DNA of 64,000 nucleotides from a virus. The stretch is from IMG/VR virus record IMGVR_UViG_3300009502_000024, positions 32,642-96,641 of that record. One strand, 5' to 3'. Each line of letters starts with the position of its first letter. Within the stretch, counting starts at the first letter, position 1. Positions 36,415 through 44,556 of the stretch are shown here, in pieces. The notes beneath the pieces are model-generated. The model worked only from the letters and a program-made list of their open reading frames with translations, did no database searches and was not told where the DNA came from. Both the position numbers and the translations under genes were made by a program.

Positions 36415-36542
36415 ACATGTCAATCACGGACAGAAAGTCCGATTTCAATATTTCAAGAACAATACGTTTTGGTATTATCATAGGTAATTAATTTTATTGT
36501 TTTTTATTGTCTTTTCGTGTTTTTTGGTTATATGTATTCTAT

Positions 36543-37115
36543 ATGAAATTAAGTCACTGGGCGAAAGAAAAAGGAATACTTTACCGAACAGCATGGTTGA
36601 TGTTTAATCGTGGACAATTAACAGGAGCATATAAATTACCTACTGGAACAATTATTATTCCAAATGAAATCAATAAAATTAAGGAAGAATATATTATTAC
36701 TTATGCCAGGGTATCTTCTTCTGAAAATAAAGATAATCTCGAAACACAATCTAAAAGATTAATTGATTATTGTAATGCTAATGGATGGAAAACTCATGAA
36801 AATATAAAAGAAATTGGAAGTGGATTGAATGATAAACGTCCCAAATTAATTAAAATTATAAATGACGGTAAGGCGTCAATCATAGTGGTTGAACATAAAG
36901 ATAGATTAAGTAGGTTTGGGTCTTCTTATATTGAATTGGCATGTAAACATTTTAACTGTAAAGTTATTTATATAAATAATATTCGAGAAGAAAAAGAAGA
37001 TTTAGTACAAGATTTCGTAAATATTATAACTTCATTTTGTGCTAGAATATATGGTCAACGAAGAAGTAAACGAAAAACCGAACAACTAATCAAAGAACTG
37101 GAAACATCCAAATGA
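36543..37115 (+). CDS. tnpA: IS607 TnpA serine recombinase
   Basis: 190 residues from the ATG at 36543; a TTG at 36507 would only add unrelated hydrophobic residues. An N-terminal MerR-like HTH (MKLSHWAKEKGILYRTAW) precedes the catalytic domain: YARVSS with the nucleophilic Ser, LETQSKRLIDYC, and VVEHKDRLSRFG with the conserved Arg residues. The C-terminal helix is basic. It mediates excision and insertion. All key residues are present, so the element may still move. Confidence 0.85.
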   Translation: MKLSHWAKEKGILYRTAWLMFNRGQLTGAYKLPTGTIIIPNEINKIKEEYIITYARVSSSENKDNLETQSKRLIDYCNANGWKTHENIKEIGSGLNDKRPKLIKIINDGKASIIVVEHKDRLSRFGSSYIELACKHFNCKVIYINNIREEKEDLVQDFVNIITSFCARIYGQRRSKRKTEQLIKELETSK

Positions 37116-38326
37116 TTCGATCAACCAAAACAACTCTTAAATTCTCCAATACCACAAAATTGGATAATATCGACCTGTTCATCAACGAATATCGTAGAGT
37201 TGTTTCTCTGTTTGTTGATAAATTATGGAATATGGATGATGTCAAATGCCTCCTCGATAAATCTCTAACTTCTACCGTAGATAGTTGGTTGTCTGCTCGT
37301 TCCATTCAATGTGCCGGAAAACAAGCGTCTGGGATTGTTCGTGGTTGTAAAAAGAAACAATCCAAACGATTGTTCCAAATACGTAAATTCAAAAAATTGG
37401 GAATGCCTAAAAAAGCTAGGATTCTTCAAACAATTTATAATAATACTAAACTATCTAAACCAAATATTCAAATAATTCAACCAGAACTGGATTCGAGATT
37501 TGTTGAAATTGACTTGAATAATATTACATCATTTGATGGTTGGTTGACTTTAACCAGTTTGGGAAATGGATTGAAAATCGTTGTCCCTTTCAAGAAAACG
37601 AAGCATTTTAATAAAATGTTGGAGCATGGAGTGTTAAAAGATGGAATTAGAATATCAAATGATGATATAACTTTAATGTTTGAATTGCCATCTCCGGTTA
37701 AAGTTGAAAGTGGAAAAACCATTGGGATTGACATTGGACAAATTACTACTTTAACTTGTTCTGACGGACAAATTGTAGAAGCAGATATTCATGGTCACAC
37801 CTACAAATCTATCTGTGAAAAGTTATCAAGAAGGAAGAAGGATAGTAAGAATTTCAATAAGACTGATAGGCACAGGAGTAATTATATACATTGGGCGGTG
37901 AATAGGATAAATTTAGATGGAGTAAAGAAAGTAAACATTGAGAATATTAAATATTTGAGGAGAGGAAAGAGATCTTCGAGGTTATTATCTCATTGGAACT
38001 ACGCAGAATTATTTGATAAGTTGGAAGTAAGACTGAACGATGCTGGTGTCCAGATAAGTAAGGTTAGTCCGACTTATACCTCACAGAGATGCAACAAATG
38101 CGGATGGACTCGCAAGAGAAATAGGAAGGGAAAGCAATTCAAGTGTGATAAGTGCTCATATGAGTGTGATGCGGATTTGAATGGTTCCCTGAACATTTCT
38201 TTTGATCTTGTTTCAATTGGGAAGCAGGAACGATTACAGCAGAAGAATAGGAATGGATTCTATTGGGATGTTGTGAGCAAGGAACCTATAGTTCCTAGTG
38301 TCCGGAAAACTAGAGTGTTGTCATAA
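37112..38326 (+). CDS. tnpB: TnpB RNA-guided nuclease of IS607
   Basis: 404 residues. RuvC residues are intact: TIGIDIGQ with Asp, VNIENIKY with Glu and CDADLNGSLN with Asp. The zinc finger has CNKCG and CDKC. It is more diverged from the other two TnpBs in the window than they are from each other, notably in the N-terminal part. It starts within the last codons of tnpA. A guide RNA would come from the 3' end and the right element end, where GGAAC/GTTCC and TTGTC/GACAA pairings are visible (38281-38331). Confidence 0.8.
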   Translation: MIRSTKTTLKFSNTTKLDNIDLFINEYRRVVSLFVDKLWNMDDVKCLLDKSLTSTVDSWLSARSIQCAGKQASGIVRGCKKKQSKRLFQIRKFKKLGMPKKARILQTIYNNTKLSKPNIQIIQPELDSRFVEIDLNNITSFDGWLTLTSLGNGLKIVVPFKKTKHFNKMLEHGVLKDGIRISNDDITLMFELPSPVKVESGKTIGIDIGQITTLTCSDGQIVEADIHGHTYKSICEKLSRRKKDSKNFNKTDRHRSNYIHWAVNRINLDGVKKVNIENIKYLRRGKRSSRLLSHWNYAELFDKLEVRLNDAGVQISKVSPTYTSQRCNKCGWTRKRNRKGKQFKCDKCSYECDADLNGSLNISFDLVSIGKQERLQQKNRNGFYWDVVSKEPIVPSVRKTRVLS

Positions 38327-38491
38327 AAGACAATAAAATTAGTAACTATAAAACAGAGAAAGGATTATTATTCCCTATTTCTCTTCAAGAAGCACAGGCA
38401 GGGAACTCTACTTTTTTAGCCGAAGATAAAGCTATTTATTTTATTCGATGGATTAGAAAATGGATTAAAACAGATAAAGAAGAAGAAAAAA

Positions 38492-38944
38492 ATGAGAATA
38501 GTAATTACCGGACATCGGATGGAGAAGATTGCTCCGTATGATTTTGGATGGATACAAACCGCCATTGACGATGTTTTAGTTGAAATAAAAACTAAAAACA
38601 AAGATTTATTAGCTTATACTGAAATGGCGAGTGGAATTGATTTGTATTTTTGCAAATCATGTATTTTGCTTGGAATTCCATATATTGCCTGTATTCCGTT
38701 TGAAGGACAAGAAAACACTATGCAGGTGCGGGATGCCGAGTGGAGAAAGCAACTGTTGGAATCTGCCAAAGAGATAAAAGAAGTTAAAAATTCATGGATG
38801 GTGGAACACATGGATGTTGGAATCTGCGTTTTCGACGGTAACAAGGGAGGAACCGCCAATGTTTTCCAACAATTCATTGAAAAACGACGAAGTTTCTATT
38901 GGATAAATCCGGTTGGAAAAGTGACATGGAAATGTTTTCTGTGA
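38492..38944 (+). CDS. SLOG/DUF1273-like nucleotide-binding protein
   Basis: 150 residues. RIVITGHRMEK at the N-terminus, YTEMASGIDLYFCKSC and YIACIPFEGQE, then VGICVFDGNKGGTANVFQQF, follow the Rossmann-like SLOG/YpsA arrangement (glycine-rich GHR loop, G-x-D, GG-T). Such proteins bind nucleotide-derived ligands. The ligand here is unknown. Its start overlaps the end of the gene split by IS607, so both probably formed one operon. Confidence 0.65.
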   Translation: MRIVITGHRMEKIAPYDFGWIQTAIDDVLVEIKTKNKDLLAYTEMASGIDLYFCKSCILLGIPYIACIPFEGQENTMQVRDAEWRKQLLESAKEIKEVKNSWMVEHMDVGICVFDGNKGGTANVFQQFIEKRRSFYWINPVGKVTWKCFL

Positions 38945-38973
38945 TTGACTTTTCAGCATATGTCTGTTAACCT
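38945..38973 (+). promoter_or_regulatory. weak sigma70-like promoter
   Basis: TTGACT, 17 nt, TAACCT. It lies 11 nt before the ATG at 38985. The -10 is poor, so support is modest. Confidence 0.35.
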
Positions 38974-38984
38974 GGAGTGTAAAT

Positions 38985-39512
38985 ATGAAGAAAAACGAAA
39001 AATTTCGTCGGACGGCGGAACTGACGATGAAAAAAATCCGAGAAATTTCCAGACATATTCGAAATGTCAGTGATAATTGCCTTATTTTAGGCGAAAAAAT
39101 GATAGAACGGGGGGAAATCGATTTAGGAAGAAATCTTATTGCGAATGGGTATGCGCATGATTTGAGTAAGTTTACGGGAATTGAATTTGAGTTTATGGCT
39201 CCCGGTGTAAAATATGAAGAAGAAAATGCTAAAATGAAATTAAAATTAGCAATTCATCATCATCGGCAAATAAGTCCGCATCATGCGGAGCATTGGAATG
39301 GAATTGAAAACATGCCCGATGTATTTTTGGCCGAGATGCTATGTGATCTTAAAGCCAGATCAGAAGAATTTGGAACTTCTCTTATGGACTATATTGATAA
39401 TGAAGGACTTAAACAATGGCAAATCACCAAGGAAGCCCCGATATACAAAAAAATGATTGGTTATGTAAATTTACTTTGCACCAAACCATTTGAGAATATT
39501 GCACAGAGCTAA
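38985..39512 (+). CDS. DUF5662-like HD-type protein
   Basis: 175 residues. YAHDLSKFTGIEFEFM, AIHHHRQISPHHAEHWNG and MLCDLKARSEEFGTSLMDY match the DUF5662 phage family, with an HD-like set of metal ligands (H-D, H-H-H, D). A GGAG sequence 8 nt before the start is one of the few Shine-Dalgarno-like sites here. A phosphohydrolase role is possible but not established for the family. Confidence 0.6.
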   Translation: MKKNEKFRRTAELTMKKIREISRHIRNVSDNCLILGEKMIERGEIDLGRNLIANGYAHDLSKFTGIEFEFMAPGVKYEEENAKMKLKLAIHHHRQISPHHAEHWNGIENMPDVFLAEMLCDLKARSEEFGTSLMDYIDNEGLKQWQITKEAPIYKKMIGYVNLLCTKPFENIAQS

Positions 39513-39521
39513 AATATTCCC

Positions 39522-39549
39522 TTGACTATTTCTAAAAAACCAATATACT
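39522..39549 (+). promoter_or_regulatory. sigma70-like promoter for the SNSSSSSF cluster
   Basis: TTGACT, a 16-nt spacer and TATACT. The ATG of the next gene is only 7 nt after the -10 box, so the transcript should be leaderless or nearly so. Confidence 0.6.
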
Positions 39550-39556
39550 CACCACC

Positions 39557-40045
39557 ATGAAAAATAGAACATCATTTGTATCGAATAGCTCATCCAGTTC
39601 ATTTATCTGCGACATTTCCGGAGAAGACATCGAGGTATATGATTTGGACTTTAAATCATCTGGATTATGCCGGTGTACGGCGGGACACGTTTTTAAGGAA
39701 GAATATCTCTTTGAATCTTATAAACATTGTATCTCACATAAGGAAATGTTCAATAAATTAATTGAGATTACTGATAGCAAAAAAGAGTGTCAATACTATC
39801 AAAAATTAAATGATATTGAATTACGAAAGGTTTATGATGAAAAAATTAAATCAAATGGAAATCCAATTGGCGGAGATTATCCCGCAAATTGTTGCCCGAT
39901 TTGTTCTATAAATGTAATTACCGATGCCGATTTGGTAAAATATTTTTTAAAGAAATTTAATGTATCCCGAGAAGATATTATCAAGGATATTCGTGTTTTC
40001 TTCGGCGGTAGTTTTATTAAATTTCAAAGTTATATCAAGGAATAG
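39557..40045 (+). CDS. SNSSSSSF-leader protein 1 (Cys-rich)
   Basis: 162 residues. The start MKNRTSFVSNSSSSSFIC is the family leader. The body has CRCTAGHVF and CCPICSIN, likely zinc-binding, and ends with FLKKFNVSREDII and FIKFQSYIKE. Its body is related to the member at 44557 (matching zinc pairs and terminal helices). Function unknown. It is followed after 20 nt by the radical SAM gene. Confidence 0.65.
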   Translation: MKNRTSFVSNSSSSSFICDISGEDIEVYDLDFKSSGLCRCTAGHVFKEEYLFESYKHCISHKEMFNKLIEITDSKKECQYYQKLNDIELRKVYDEKIKSNGNPIGGDYPANCCPICSINVITDADLVKYFLKKFNVSREDIIKDIRVFFGGSFIKFQSYIKE

Positions 40046-40065
40046 AACTAATATAATTAGTAACT

Positions 40066-41139
40066 ATGACACTAATAATTGAAAACGGCATTAAGAAGTT
40101 TCGGTCGAAAGATTACAACTATAATTTTCGATTGGAGGACGGGTATTTTCAGCGATGGGGGAAAACAGTGGAGGATGATCCACAACAGTCTCCTGCTCCC
40201 GAAATTTTAGATATAGAAACATCGATTAATGGATGTCCCAAGGGAAAGGAATCCGGTAAAATCTGTAATTTTTGTTATAAAGGCAATTCGGCAGGTACGC
40301 CAGAGTATATGTCCTTTGAAAAATTTAAGAAAATTATCGATAAATTTCCTAAAGTGAATGGAATTCATTTTTTGACTCAAATGGCAGCAGGAATTACGAG
40401 TTTTAATGCTAATCCGGATTTATTCAAAATTTTTGAATATGCTCGTCAGCAAAATATTATTCCTAATCTTACCATTTCGGGAAGGGATACTCTGACAGAT
40501 GACGAAATTACAAAACTCGTCTCCCTTATTGGTGCCGCCGCATTTAGTATTTATAAAGAGGATAAGGATCAATGCTATAAATTGATTAATCGTTTTCTTA
40601 AAGCAGGGTTAAAGCAATGCAATGTGCATTATATGATCAGTCAAGAAACGCTTTCATTTTTATATGAAATATTGAATGATATTAAAAACGATTCTCGTTT
40701 AACTGGGTTAAATGCAATTGTATTTTTGGGACTAAAACCTAAAGGCAGAGGAAATACATTTCATATTCTTCCATATGAAGAATACGATAAATTGGTTACG
40801 TTTTGTTTTGATAACAATATTCGATTCGGATTTGATTCCTGTGGATCGCCCAAAGTAGAGAAATCGGTATCCGAAAGCAAACAGTTAAACGAAAAAGTTA
40901 AAAAATCTATTCTAATGGCATGTGAACGGTGTGAATCCAATTGTCATAGTTATTATATCAATGTAGAAGGAATTTCTTTTCCATGTAGTTTTGCTGAGGA
41001 TATGGAAAAGGGAACAAATATACTAGAAGTAAATGATTTTTTAAATGACGCATGGAATTCTCCGGTGTCTTTAAATTGGAGGGAACGTTTGCATGGGCTG
41101 GACCGTCAGTGTCCACTTTATCCTCAGATTAGAATATGA
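40066..41139 (+). CDS. radical SAM enzyme with SPASM-like Cys-rich C-terminus
   Basis: 357 residues. ETSINGCPKGKESGKICNFC supplies the iron-sulfur cluster Cys (C-x8-C-x2-C, a spacing wider than the usual C-x3-C-x2-C), followed by YKGNSAG. A TIM-barrel half follows (GIHFLTQMAAGITS, NLTISGRDT). The C-terminal part has CERCESNCHSYY, FPCSFAED and RQCPLYPQ, like a SPASM or auxiliary-cluster domain seen in peptide-modifying radical SAM proteins. It sits between members of the SNSSSSSF family, with 3 nt to the next one. Substrate unknown. Confidence 0.7.
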   Translation: MTLIIENGIKKFRSKDYNYNFRLEDGYFQRWGKTVEDDPQQSPAPEILDIETSINGCPKGKESGKICNFCYKGNSAGTPEYMSFEKFKKIIDKFPKVNGIHFLTQMAAGITSFNANPDLFKIFEYARQQNIIPNLTISGRDTLTDDEITKLVSLIGAAAFSIYKEDKDQCYKLINRFLKAGLKQCNVHYMISQETLSFLYEILNDIKNDSRLTGLNAIVFLGLKPKGRGNTFHILPYEEYDKLVTFCFDNNIRFGFDSCGSPKVEKSVSESKQLNEKVKKSILMACERCESNCHSYYINVEGISFPCSFAEDMEKGTNILEVNDFLNDAWNSPVSLNWRERLHGLDRQCPLYPQIRI

Positions 41140-41142
41140 CAT

Positions 41143-41562
41143 ATGAAAACTAGAAATGGATTTGTATCAAATAGTAGTTCTTCCTCATTTATTGTTGCAG
41201 TGAAGCAGCATTCAGATGCGTGTCCCACTTGTGGAAGAAGAGACCCAGATTTCCTTGATATGGTAGAACATATGGGCAATTCCGATGGATATGAGACGAC
41301 TAAACTTCATCATCGAACGGCACAAGATATTTGGGAGAAAGGGGAAGAAAGTAGAGGATATCAACCGCAAAACAGAGGAAAATCTCCATTATTTGGAGTG
41401 ATGATAGATGCCGAACATAAAGGATACAAGGTCGCTGAGATCGAAATATCCTATCATGATACTTCTACCACAGAGATGATGAGTCAAATGGAAGCAACCA
41501 AAAATCTTATTGTCTTATGGAGCAATCATAGAGACATTAAGCCGAAAAATATAAAATTATGA
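41143..41562 (+). CDS. SNSSSSSF-leader protein 2
   Basis: 139 residues. Leader MKTRNGFVSNSSSSSFIV, then CPTCGRRDPDF, a single zinc-knuckle-like pair, and a body with no recognised fold (AEIEISYHDTSTTEMMSQME near the end). It overlaps the following family member by 4 nt. Confidence 0.65.
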   Translation: MKTRNGFVSNSSSSSFIVAVKQHSDACPTCGRRDPDFLDMVEHMGNSDGYETTKLHHRTAQDIWEKGEESRGYQPQNRGKSPLFGVMIDAEHKGYKVAEIEISYHDTSTTEMMSQMEATKNLIVLWSNHRDIKPKNIKL

Positions 41563-42146
41563 AAACTAGAAATGGATTTGTAAGTAATTCTTCTTCATCT
41601 TCGTTTATTGTGGGATTTGATACAATACCCAAAACAGTTGAAGAATTGAAGAAGTTACTTTTTAAGAATGATGAAATTCTATCTGCGTATGATATAGAAT
41701 TGGACACCCAAAAAGCGGCAGATATAATTTTCGATGATATTAAAAATCAAAAACTTGCTACAAAAAAACGACTTTTCGATGTAATTAGAGCAGGTGAATT
41801 AGCAGATTATCCTGAAACGGAGTCAAACCATCCGGTTTATAAATTAATGGATGAGTTTTGCAAGAAATACCCCAAACAGCATTGGGGCACTCCAGGAGAA
41901 ATAGAAAATAAAGATACAAGAAAATTCGCTCAAAAAATTTGGGATATGCAGCATGCAAAATGGAAAGCGGAGAATAAATCGAGAGATGTGGCGGCAATGA
42001 AGTATGTTAATGAGACGGTTCTTCCTAAATTGAAAGATAAGAAAGTTTTTATTTTTGAATACGAAGATCATGATCCGGTTGGAAATGTATTGGAACATGG
42101 TAATGTTTTTAACCGAGTGGTTCATTTTCATATTAGTATGCATTAA
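41559..42146 (+). CDS. SNSSSSSF-leader protein 3
   Basis: 195 residues. Leader MKTRNGFVSNSSSSSFIV followed by a helical charged body (IPKTVEELKKLLF, RKFAQKIWDMQHAKWKAE) and a C-terminal VFIFEYEDHDPVGNVLEHG. No Cys pairs. Body unlike the other members. Confidence 0.65.
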   Translation: MKTRNGFVSNSSSSSFIVGFDTIPKTVEELKKLLFKNDEILSAYDIELDTQKAADIIFDDIKNQKLATKKRLFDVIRAGELADYPETESNHPVYKLMDEFCKKYPKQHWGTPGEIENKDTRKFAQKIWDMQHAKWKAENKSRDVAAMKYVNETVLPKLKDKKVFIFEYEDHDPVGNVLEHGNVFNRVVHFHISMH

Positions 42147-42152
42147 AAAATT

Positions 42153-42662
42153 ATGAAAATTAGAAATGGCTTTGTAAGCAACAGTAGTTCGAGTTCTTTT
42201 ATTGTTCGGCGGGGCGACAGGAGACCGAAGGGGTCGGTATGTGTACCAATGGTTGTTTTGACTGAGCAACAGGATACCATATTAGATAATTATGGTTTTC
42301 GTAAAACTACTGCTCATGTTCCAAGTGGAGTTCCTTCGTTTTATGACAAAAAAGCATGGAAATCTGAGGCGAGGATTATTAGTAAGGGTTTGAACGAACT
42401 TGGATACAATTGGGGATACGAAGTTGATTGTAATCAAGATGAAGTCATGGTATTCTTAATTGAGAATAAGATTCCATTCGTAGCAGAATGTCATTACGGA
42501 CATGAATCATTTATATATGATCCTAAAAATGATACTCTATACAAGGGAATTAATTATGGAACGATGATGGAAACCTACGGACCCAATAGTTATGAAATTA
42601 GTAGAGTAACATCCGTCACCGGTAAAGAATGGATAGAGAAAATAAACATTAAAAAATTATGA
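42153..42662 (+). CDS. SNSSSSSF-leader protein 4
   Basis: 169 residues. Leader MKIRNGFVSNSSSSSFIV, then RRGDRRPKGSVCVPMVVL and a globular body (WGYEVDCNQDEVMVFLIENK). It shares its ATGA with the split fifth member. Function unknown. Confidence 0.65.
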   Translation: MKIRNGFVSNSSSSSFIVRRGDRRPKGSVCVPMVVLTEQQDTILDNYGFRKTTAHVPSGVPSFYDKKAWKSEARIISKGLNELGYNWGYEVDCNQDEVMVFLIENKIPFVAECHYGHESFIYDPKNDTLYKGINYGTMMETYGPNSYEISRVTSVTGKEWIEKINIKKL

Positions 42663-42757
42663 AAATAAGAATAGGATTTGTTTCAAATAGTTCGTCGAGT
42701 TCATTTATATTATTTGGCGCTTATATGGACACTACTAAAGACGAGGAATTACATCAA

Positions 42758-43894
42758 CTACCCCTGCCTGAAGGCAGAGGTTTGTAAGACTCCTAAACTC
42801 TTAGAAGATTTACATACAATAGGCTGATTGATTGCAGCCCGAGAAATATTTATACTGGCATTGTAATCCGCATTAGTAGAATATCCACATTTCTTACAAG
42901 TAAATAATTCTTGTGTTAATCTATTGTCTTCTTCACAATGATTGCATTTACTGCAAATTTGAGAAGTATATGATGGATTAACAAATAATACTGGTATTCC
43001 TGCTATTTTTGCTTTGTAAGTAATGAACTCCCTCAATTGTCCGAAAGACCATTTACCAAGTCTTGCGTTATTATCCCGCAATTTCTTGTTAAACTTTTTA
43101 ACCGTTTTCTTGGAATAAAAATGTAAATCTTCCAACTTAATTCCTACTTCAAGTGCCTTTGCTTTCACAACAATCTTCTTACTTATACAATGATTTGTAT
43201 CTTTCTTATATCTGTTTTCTTTTTTACTAATTTTAACTAAATGTTTTCTCGCCGATTTTGTTCCTTTTGATTGTAAATTTGATTTTAATAAAGTAATCTT
43301 TTTTCTATGAGTTTCAACCTTATCTCCCGAATAAATTTCTCCATCGGATGTTACTGCAATATTAATTATTCCCATATCAACTCCTAAAAACTTATTGGTT
43401 TCTATTGGTTTCTTCTCAATTTCATCATAAACAAAGTTAACATAAAATTGTTTTTTTACTTTGTCATAGATCAACTCACATTGGCCACATAAGTTCAGAT
43501 CACTAAGTTTTTTATAAGATTGATATGGAATTTTAATTCTACCACTCAGAACCATTAGTGATACCATATTGTCTTTTTTAATGGTAAAATTTCTGGTATC
43601 ATAGTCTATGGAACCATATTTGTAATAATTTATCAATGTATTTCGCTGGTCTTTGTTGGCATAGGAAGAAGAAACTTTTCTTACTACGAGGATTGCCATT
43701 TGAGATGAAAGATTGTATTTCTGTTTTAATTCGTAATACACTGATTTCTGCAATAACATTTTATTAAATATTTTGGAATGGAATGCTTTTTCGGCAACCC
43801 AGTTACAGGCATTATTAAAATTCTCCATAACATCGAGTAATTGTTGATGTTGTGAAGCAGTTTCTAATAATTTACATTTAATGGTTATTTTCAC
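42758..43894 (-). CDS. tnpB: TnpB RNA-guided nuclease (IS200/IS605 family)
   Basis: 378 residues from a GTG at 43892-43894. RuvC motifs are intact: FLGVDMGI with Asp, IKLEDLHFY with Glu, and NADYNASINI with Asp. The zinc finger is CSKCNH and CKKCG. The stop TAG lies at the right-end hairpin. It is clearly related in build to the TnpB at 11692 but low in identity, so the two elements arrived separately. Confidence 0.85.
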   Translation of the reverse strand: MKITIKCKLLETASQHQQLLDVMENFNNACNWVAEKAFHSKIFNKMLLQKSVYYELKQKYNLSSQMAILVVRKVSSSYANKDQRNTLINYYKYGSIDYDTRNFTIKKDNMVSLMVLSGRIKIPYQSYKKLSDLNLCGQCELIYDKVKKQFYVNFVYDEIEKKPIETNKFLGVDMGIINIAVTSDGEIYSGDKVETHRKKITLLKSNLQSKGTKSARKHLVKISKKENRYKKDTNHCISKKIVVKAKALEVGIKLEDLHFYSKKTVKKFNKKLRDNNARLGKWSFGQLREFITYKAKIAGIPVLFVNPSYTSQICSKCNHCEEDNRLTQELFTCKKCGYSTNADYNASINISRAAINQPIVCKSSKSLGVLQTSAFRQG

Positions 43895-44012
43895 TTATTC
43901 AATCTTTCACCACATAACTATAATGTAAGAATACGAAAACATCAATTATTTTTATTTATTTTATGGTGGCAATTCCTCCCTTACCTAAAGGAAAGGGATT
44001 CCTTGCCACAAA
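42758..44012 (-). mobile_element. IS200/IS605-type element carrying only tnpB
   Basis: The right-end hairpin at 42761-42780 (CCCCTGCC, TGAA loop, GGCAGAGG) overlaps the tnpB stop. The left-end hairpin at 43966-44009 has the outer arms GTGGCAA/TTGCCAC and an inner CCCTTACC-TAAA-GGAAAGGG. The design matches the element at 11684-12905, and both share a GTTTTC-x-x-ATTCTT stretch upstream of tnpB. No tnpA. The borders are approximate. Confidence 0.65.
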
Positions 44013-44216
44013 AAGGTTGAAGAACACGGTCTCATACTTTGTGAGAGTGAGGAAGACGGCACATGTATAGGAGTAGGTGTCGAAGAAATGAAAGGAACCG
44101 AAACCCTTACCCAATTTAGAGAAAGAATTGCCAAACAATTCGCTGAAGTTGGACTTGAAGTGAAACTCTCAGATTTGCGTTTTATCGGCGGGAGTTGTCG
44201 TAGTTAATATTAAACG

Positions 44217-44245
44217 TTGACAAAATAATCACTATCTGATATAAT
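44217..44245 (+). promoter_or_regulatory. perfect-consensus sigma70 promoter
   Basis: TTGACA at 44217-44222, exactly 17 nt, TATAAT at 44240-44245. It lies 31 nt before the next SNSSSSSF gene and directly after the remnant of the split member. A 16-codon ATG frame (from 44252) precedes the gene and may be a chance leader. Confidence 0.8.
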
Positions 44246-44276
44246 ATCATTATGAAAGTTAAAAAAACATTAAAAT

Positions 44277-44552
44277 ATGAAAACACGAAATGGATTTGTT
44301 AGTAATAGTAGTTCGAGTAGTTTTATTATTTACCGCAAGTTATTGACAGAGGATAACTTGGAGAAAATTCAGAATTGGTGGAATGAGAATGAGAAAAATA
44401 TTCATGATGATGACGGGGCGTATTACAGTGGATATAATCGCTTCTCACATAATTTTATTTTAGCTAGATGTCATAGTCATAGCACACAATTCTCAAAGTT
44501 ATTGAAAGAATGTGGAGTGAAAGAGGAAGATTATATGATGGATTATCGTTAA
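44277..44552 (+). CDS. SNSSSSSF-leader protein 6
   Basis: 91 residues. Leader MKTRNGFVSNSSSSSFII, then a small acidic body (NLEKIQNWWNENEKNIHDDD) and a C-terminal LLKECGVKEEDYMMDY. First gene behind the perfect promoter; 4 nt before the next member. Confidence 0.65.
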   Translation: MKTRNGFVSNSSSSSFIIYRKLLTEDNLEKIQNWWNENEKNIHDDDGAYYSGYNRFSHNFILARCHSHSTQFSKLLKECGVKEEDYMMDYR

Positions 44553-44556
44553 AATT

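Larger units (their letters stand above)
36479..38349 (+). mobile_element. complete IS607-type element (tnpA + tnpB)
   Basis: 1871 bp holding a serine-recombinase tnpA and a tnpB that overlap by 4 nt. The ends share an 11-bp perfect inverted repeat, AATTTTATTGT at 36490-36500 and ACAATAAAATT at 38330-38340, which continues outward with mismatches to 36480 and 38349. An AT dinucleotide occurs at both junctions (36477-36478 and 38348-38349), fitting the dinucleotide crossover of IS607 recombinases. The interrupted gene is restored by exact removal. Confidence 0.75.
36359..38541 (+). pseudogene. small conserved phage gene split by the IS607 element
   Basis: Removing exactly 36479-38349 joins 36359-36478 to 38350-38541 in one 103-codon frame ending in TGA. 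The joint reads NNTFWYY-KTEKGLLFPISL, followed by EDKAIYFIRWIRKWIK. The pattern of a short strand, W-Y-x-T-x-x-G-L-x-F-P and a terminal F-(I/M)-RWIRK helix is that of a small protein common in phage and plasmid genomes. In the present sequence the 5' part stops at TAA/TAG within the element end, so the gene is inactive unless the element leaves. Confidence 0.65.
42659..44207 (+). pseudogene. SNSSSSSF-leader gene 5, split by a tnpB element
   Basis: The 5' part (42659 to about 42757) encodes MKIRIGFVSNSSSSSFIL and about 15 further residues. The 3' part (about 44010-44207) is an open frame starting KKVEEHGLILCESEE and ending in GGSCRS and TAA. Joining 42757 to 44013 keeps the frame, giving about 98 residues. 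The insert between them is the tnpB element. The gene is now inactive. Confidence 0.65.

Noticed and set aside
44252-44302. 16-codon leader peptide behind the perfect promoter
   Set aside because: It overlaps the start of the next gene, has no regulatory structure nearby and is likely chance.
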